Positions 5,129 through 5,831 of a DNA stretch of 5,831 bases are shown in pieces. Position 1 is the stretch's first letter. Each line of letters begins with the position of its first letter. Source of the DNA: an uncultured Alcanivoracaceae bacterium (lineage in GTDB: Bacteria > Pseudomonadota > Gammaproteobacteria > Pseudomonadales > Alcanivoracaceae); contig CALEAR010000070.1 of the NCBI GenBank assembly GCA_937943665.1, positions 1 through 5,831 of the forward strand, in the 5' to 3' direction. Made by a program: the position numbers and the translations under genes. The notes under the pieces are model-generated. The model did not search any database, was not told the origin of the DNA, and saw only the letters and a list, made by a program, of their open reading frames with translations.

Positions 5129-5831
5129 TTAGCGTCCTCGGCGACGTAGGGCCGCAGGGCTAAAATAGTTTTTGTTCGGCACGGGTTGAGTGAAATCCAA
5201 TGTACTACGCTCTTCATTCATCAACTGCTGTACATGATAGCGTTGCGATTTGAGGTCATAAAACACCTCTAACCCTGTCCACTGCACAGGTACCTCGTAG
5301 TAATTCTTAATGTACGCCATGCTCACACGCCAGAGATCACCGCGACGATCGTATTTATCCACAGAGGCAATTTGCCAAGAATCTGCATCAATATAAAACA
5401 CTCGCTTGTGGTACACATGACGCTCACGAGGTTTTAATGTGGCCTCCACCACCCACACACGATGCAATTCCCAACGAGGGTACTCCGAGTTAATGTGTCC
5501 CTTTTGAAGGATATCTTTATACGTCAACTCATTACTGGTGAGGCGGTAGTTGTTATAAGGAATGTACATTTCCACCGGCTCATCATACACCAAGCGCCAA
5601 TCGTATTTATCGGGAGCCCCACTGTACATATCAGTATCATCCACGGTGCGCAGGCCTTCAGAGGCGGCAATGGGCGTATCATAAACGTGGCTTGGAGAAC
5701 GCTGCACACGACGTGTTCCCGCGTTATACCCCCACGCTTGGCGTGGTGTTTTACCTTGGTCTAGGGTTTCATGGATTAACACTGCACCGCCCGGTAAGCG
5801 CGCAGGTGCCGTGGTGAAAGAGAGATAATAG
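5129..5831 (-). CDS. DUF1329 family protein, C-terminal part (5' end beyond the window)
   Basis: The frame is open to the window edge and gives the last 233 residues. The start codon and any signal peptide are outside; GTG at 5782 is an internal valine. Recognisable DUF1329 landmarks are HETLDQGKTPRQAWGYNAGTR, RVQRSPSHVYDTP, GLRTVDDTDMYSGAPDKYDW, YIPYNNYRL, WELHRVWVVEATLKP and HVYHKRVFYIDADSW. The family is usually about 450 residues, exported, and thought to have a LolA/LolB-like beta structure. In Pseudomonas and relatives it is often near DUF1302, BNR-repeat and RND-transporter genes, and an outer-membrane lipid role has been proposed. Its exact function is unknown. The gene is followed by a strong terminator, so it ends its transcription unit; its partners, if any, would lie to the right of the window. 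Confidence 0.88.
   Translation of the reverse strand, partial: YYLSFTTAPARLPGGAVLIHETLDQGKTPRQAWGYNAGTRRVQRSPSHVYDTPIAASEGLRTVDDTDMYSGAPDKYDWRLVYDEPVEMYIPYNNYRLTSNELTYKDILQKGHINSEYPRWELHRVWVVEATLKPRERHVYHKRVFYIDADSWQIASVDKYDRRGDLWRVSMAYIKNYYEVPVQWTGLEVFYDLKSQRYHVQQLMNEERSTLDFTQPVPNKNYFSPAALRRRGR

Noticed and set aside
5622..5637. CTGTACATATCAGTAT, similar to one half of an SOS box
   Set aside because: The second half-site does not match ACAG and the site lies inside the DUF1329 coding sequence.
5462..5764. Plus-strand 100-codon open frame inside the DUF1329 gene
   Set aside because: It is antisense to a conserved coding region and shows no recognisable protein features.

Overview
This window looks like an ordinary housekeeping stretch of a gammaproteobacterial chromosome, of the Pseudomonadales or a related marine lineage. 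The block pyrD, rmf, rlmKL matches the Pseudomonas gene order as I remember it. The Rmf carries the longer Pseudomonas-like C-terminal tail, and the LexA, TatD and PyrD sequences are all of gammaproteobacterial type. Base composition is about half G+C by eye. No mobile element, CRISPR array, tRNA or rRNA was seen, and coding density is very high.

Layout, left to right. (1) The C-terminal protease half of LexA (plus strand, cut by the window edge) overlaps the start of tatD, so the two probably form one transcription unit. (2) tatD ends tail to tail with a small CxxC glutaredoxin-like gene on the minus strand; their stop codons share bases and no terminator lies between them. (3) The glutaredoxin-like gene overlaps the end of rlmKL, a two-domain 23S rRNA methyltransferase gene just upstream of it on the minus strand. 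(4) A 221-base divergent control region separates rlmKL from rmf, which encodes ribosome modulation factor. It holds two clear inverted repeats on the rmf side. (5) rmf ends in a strong intrinsic terminator and faces pyrD (class 2 dihydroorotate dehydrogenase, minus strand). (6) A strong intrinsic terminator on the minus strand separates pyrD from the last gene, a DUF1329 protein whose N-terminus lies beyond the window.

The genes cover DNA damage response (lexA, possibly tatD), ribosome maturation and hibernation (rlmKL, rmf), pyrimidine synthesis (pyrD) and an envelope-associated family (DUF1329). I did not find a new multi-gene system. The most interesting signals are regulatory: structured DNA/RNA in the rmf leader, a hairpin over the pyrD ribosome binding site that could depend on the transcription start, and the coupling of tatD to the SOS repressor gene.
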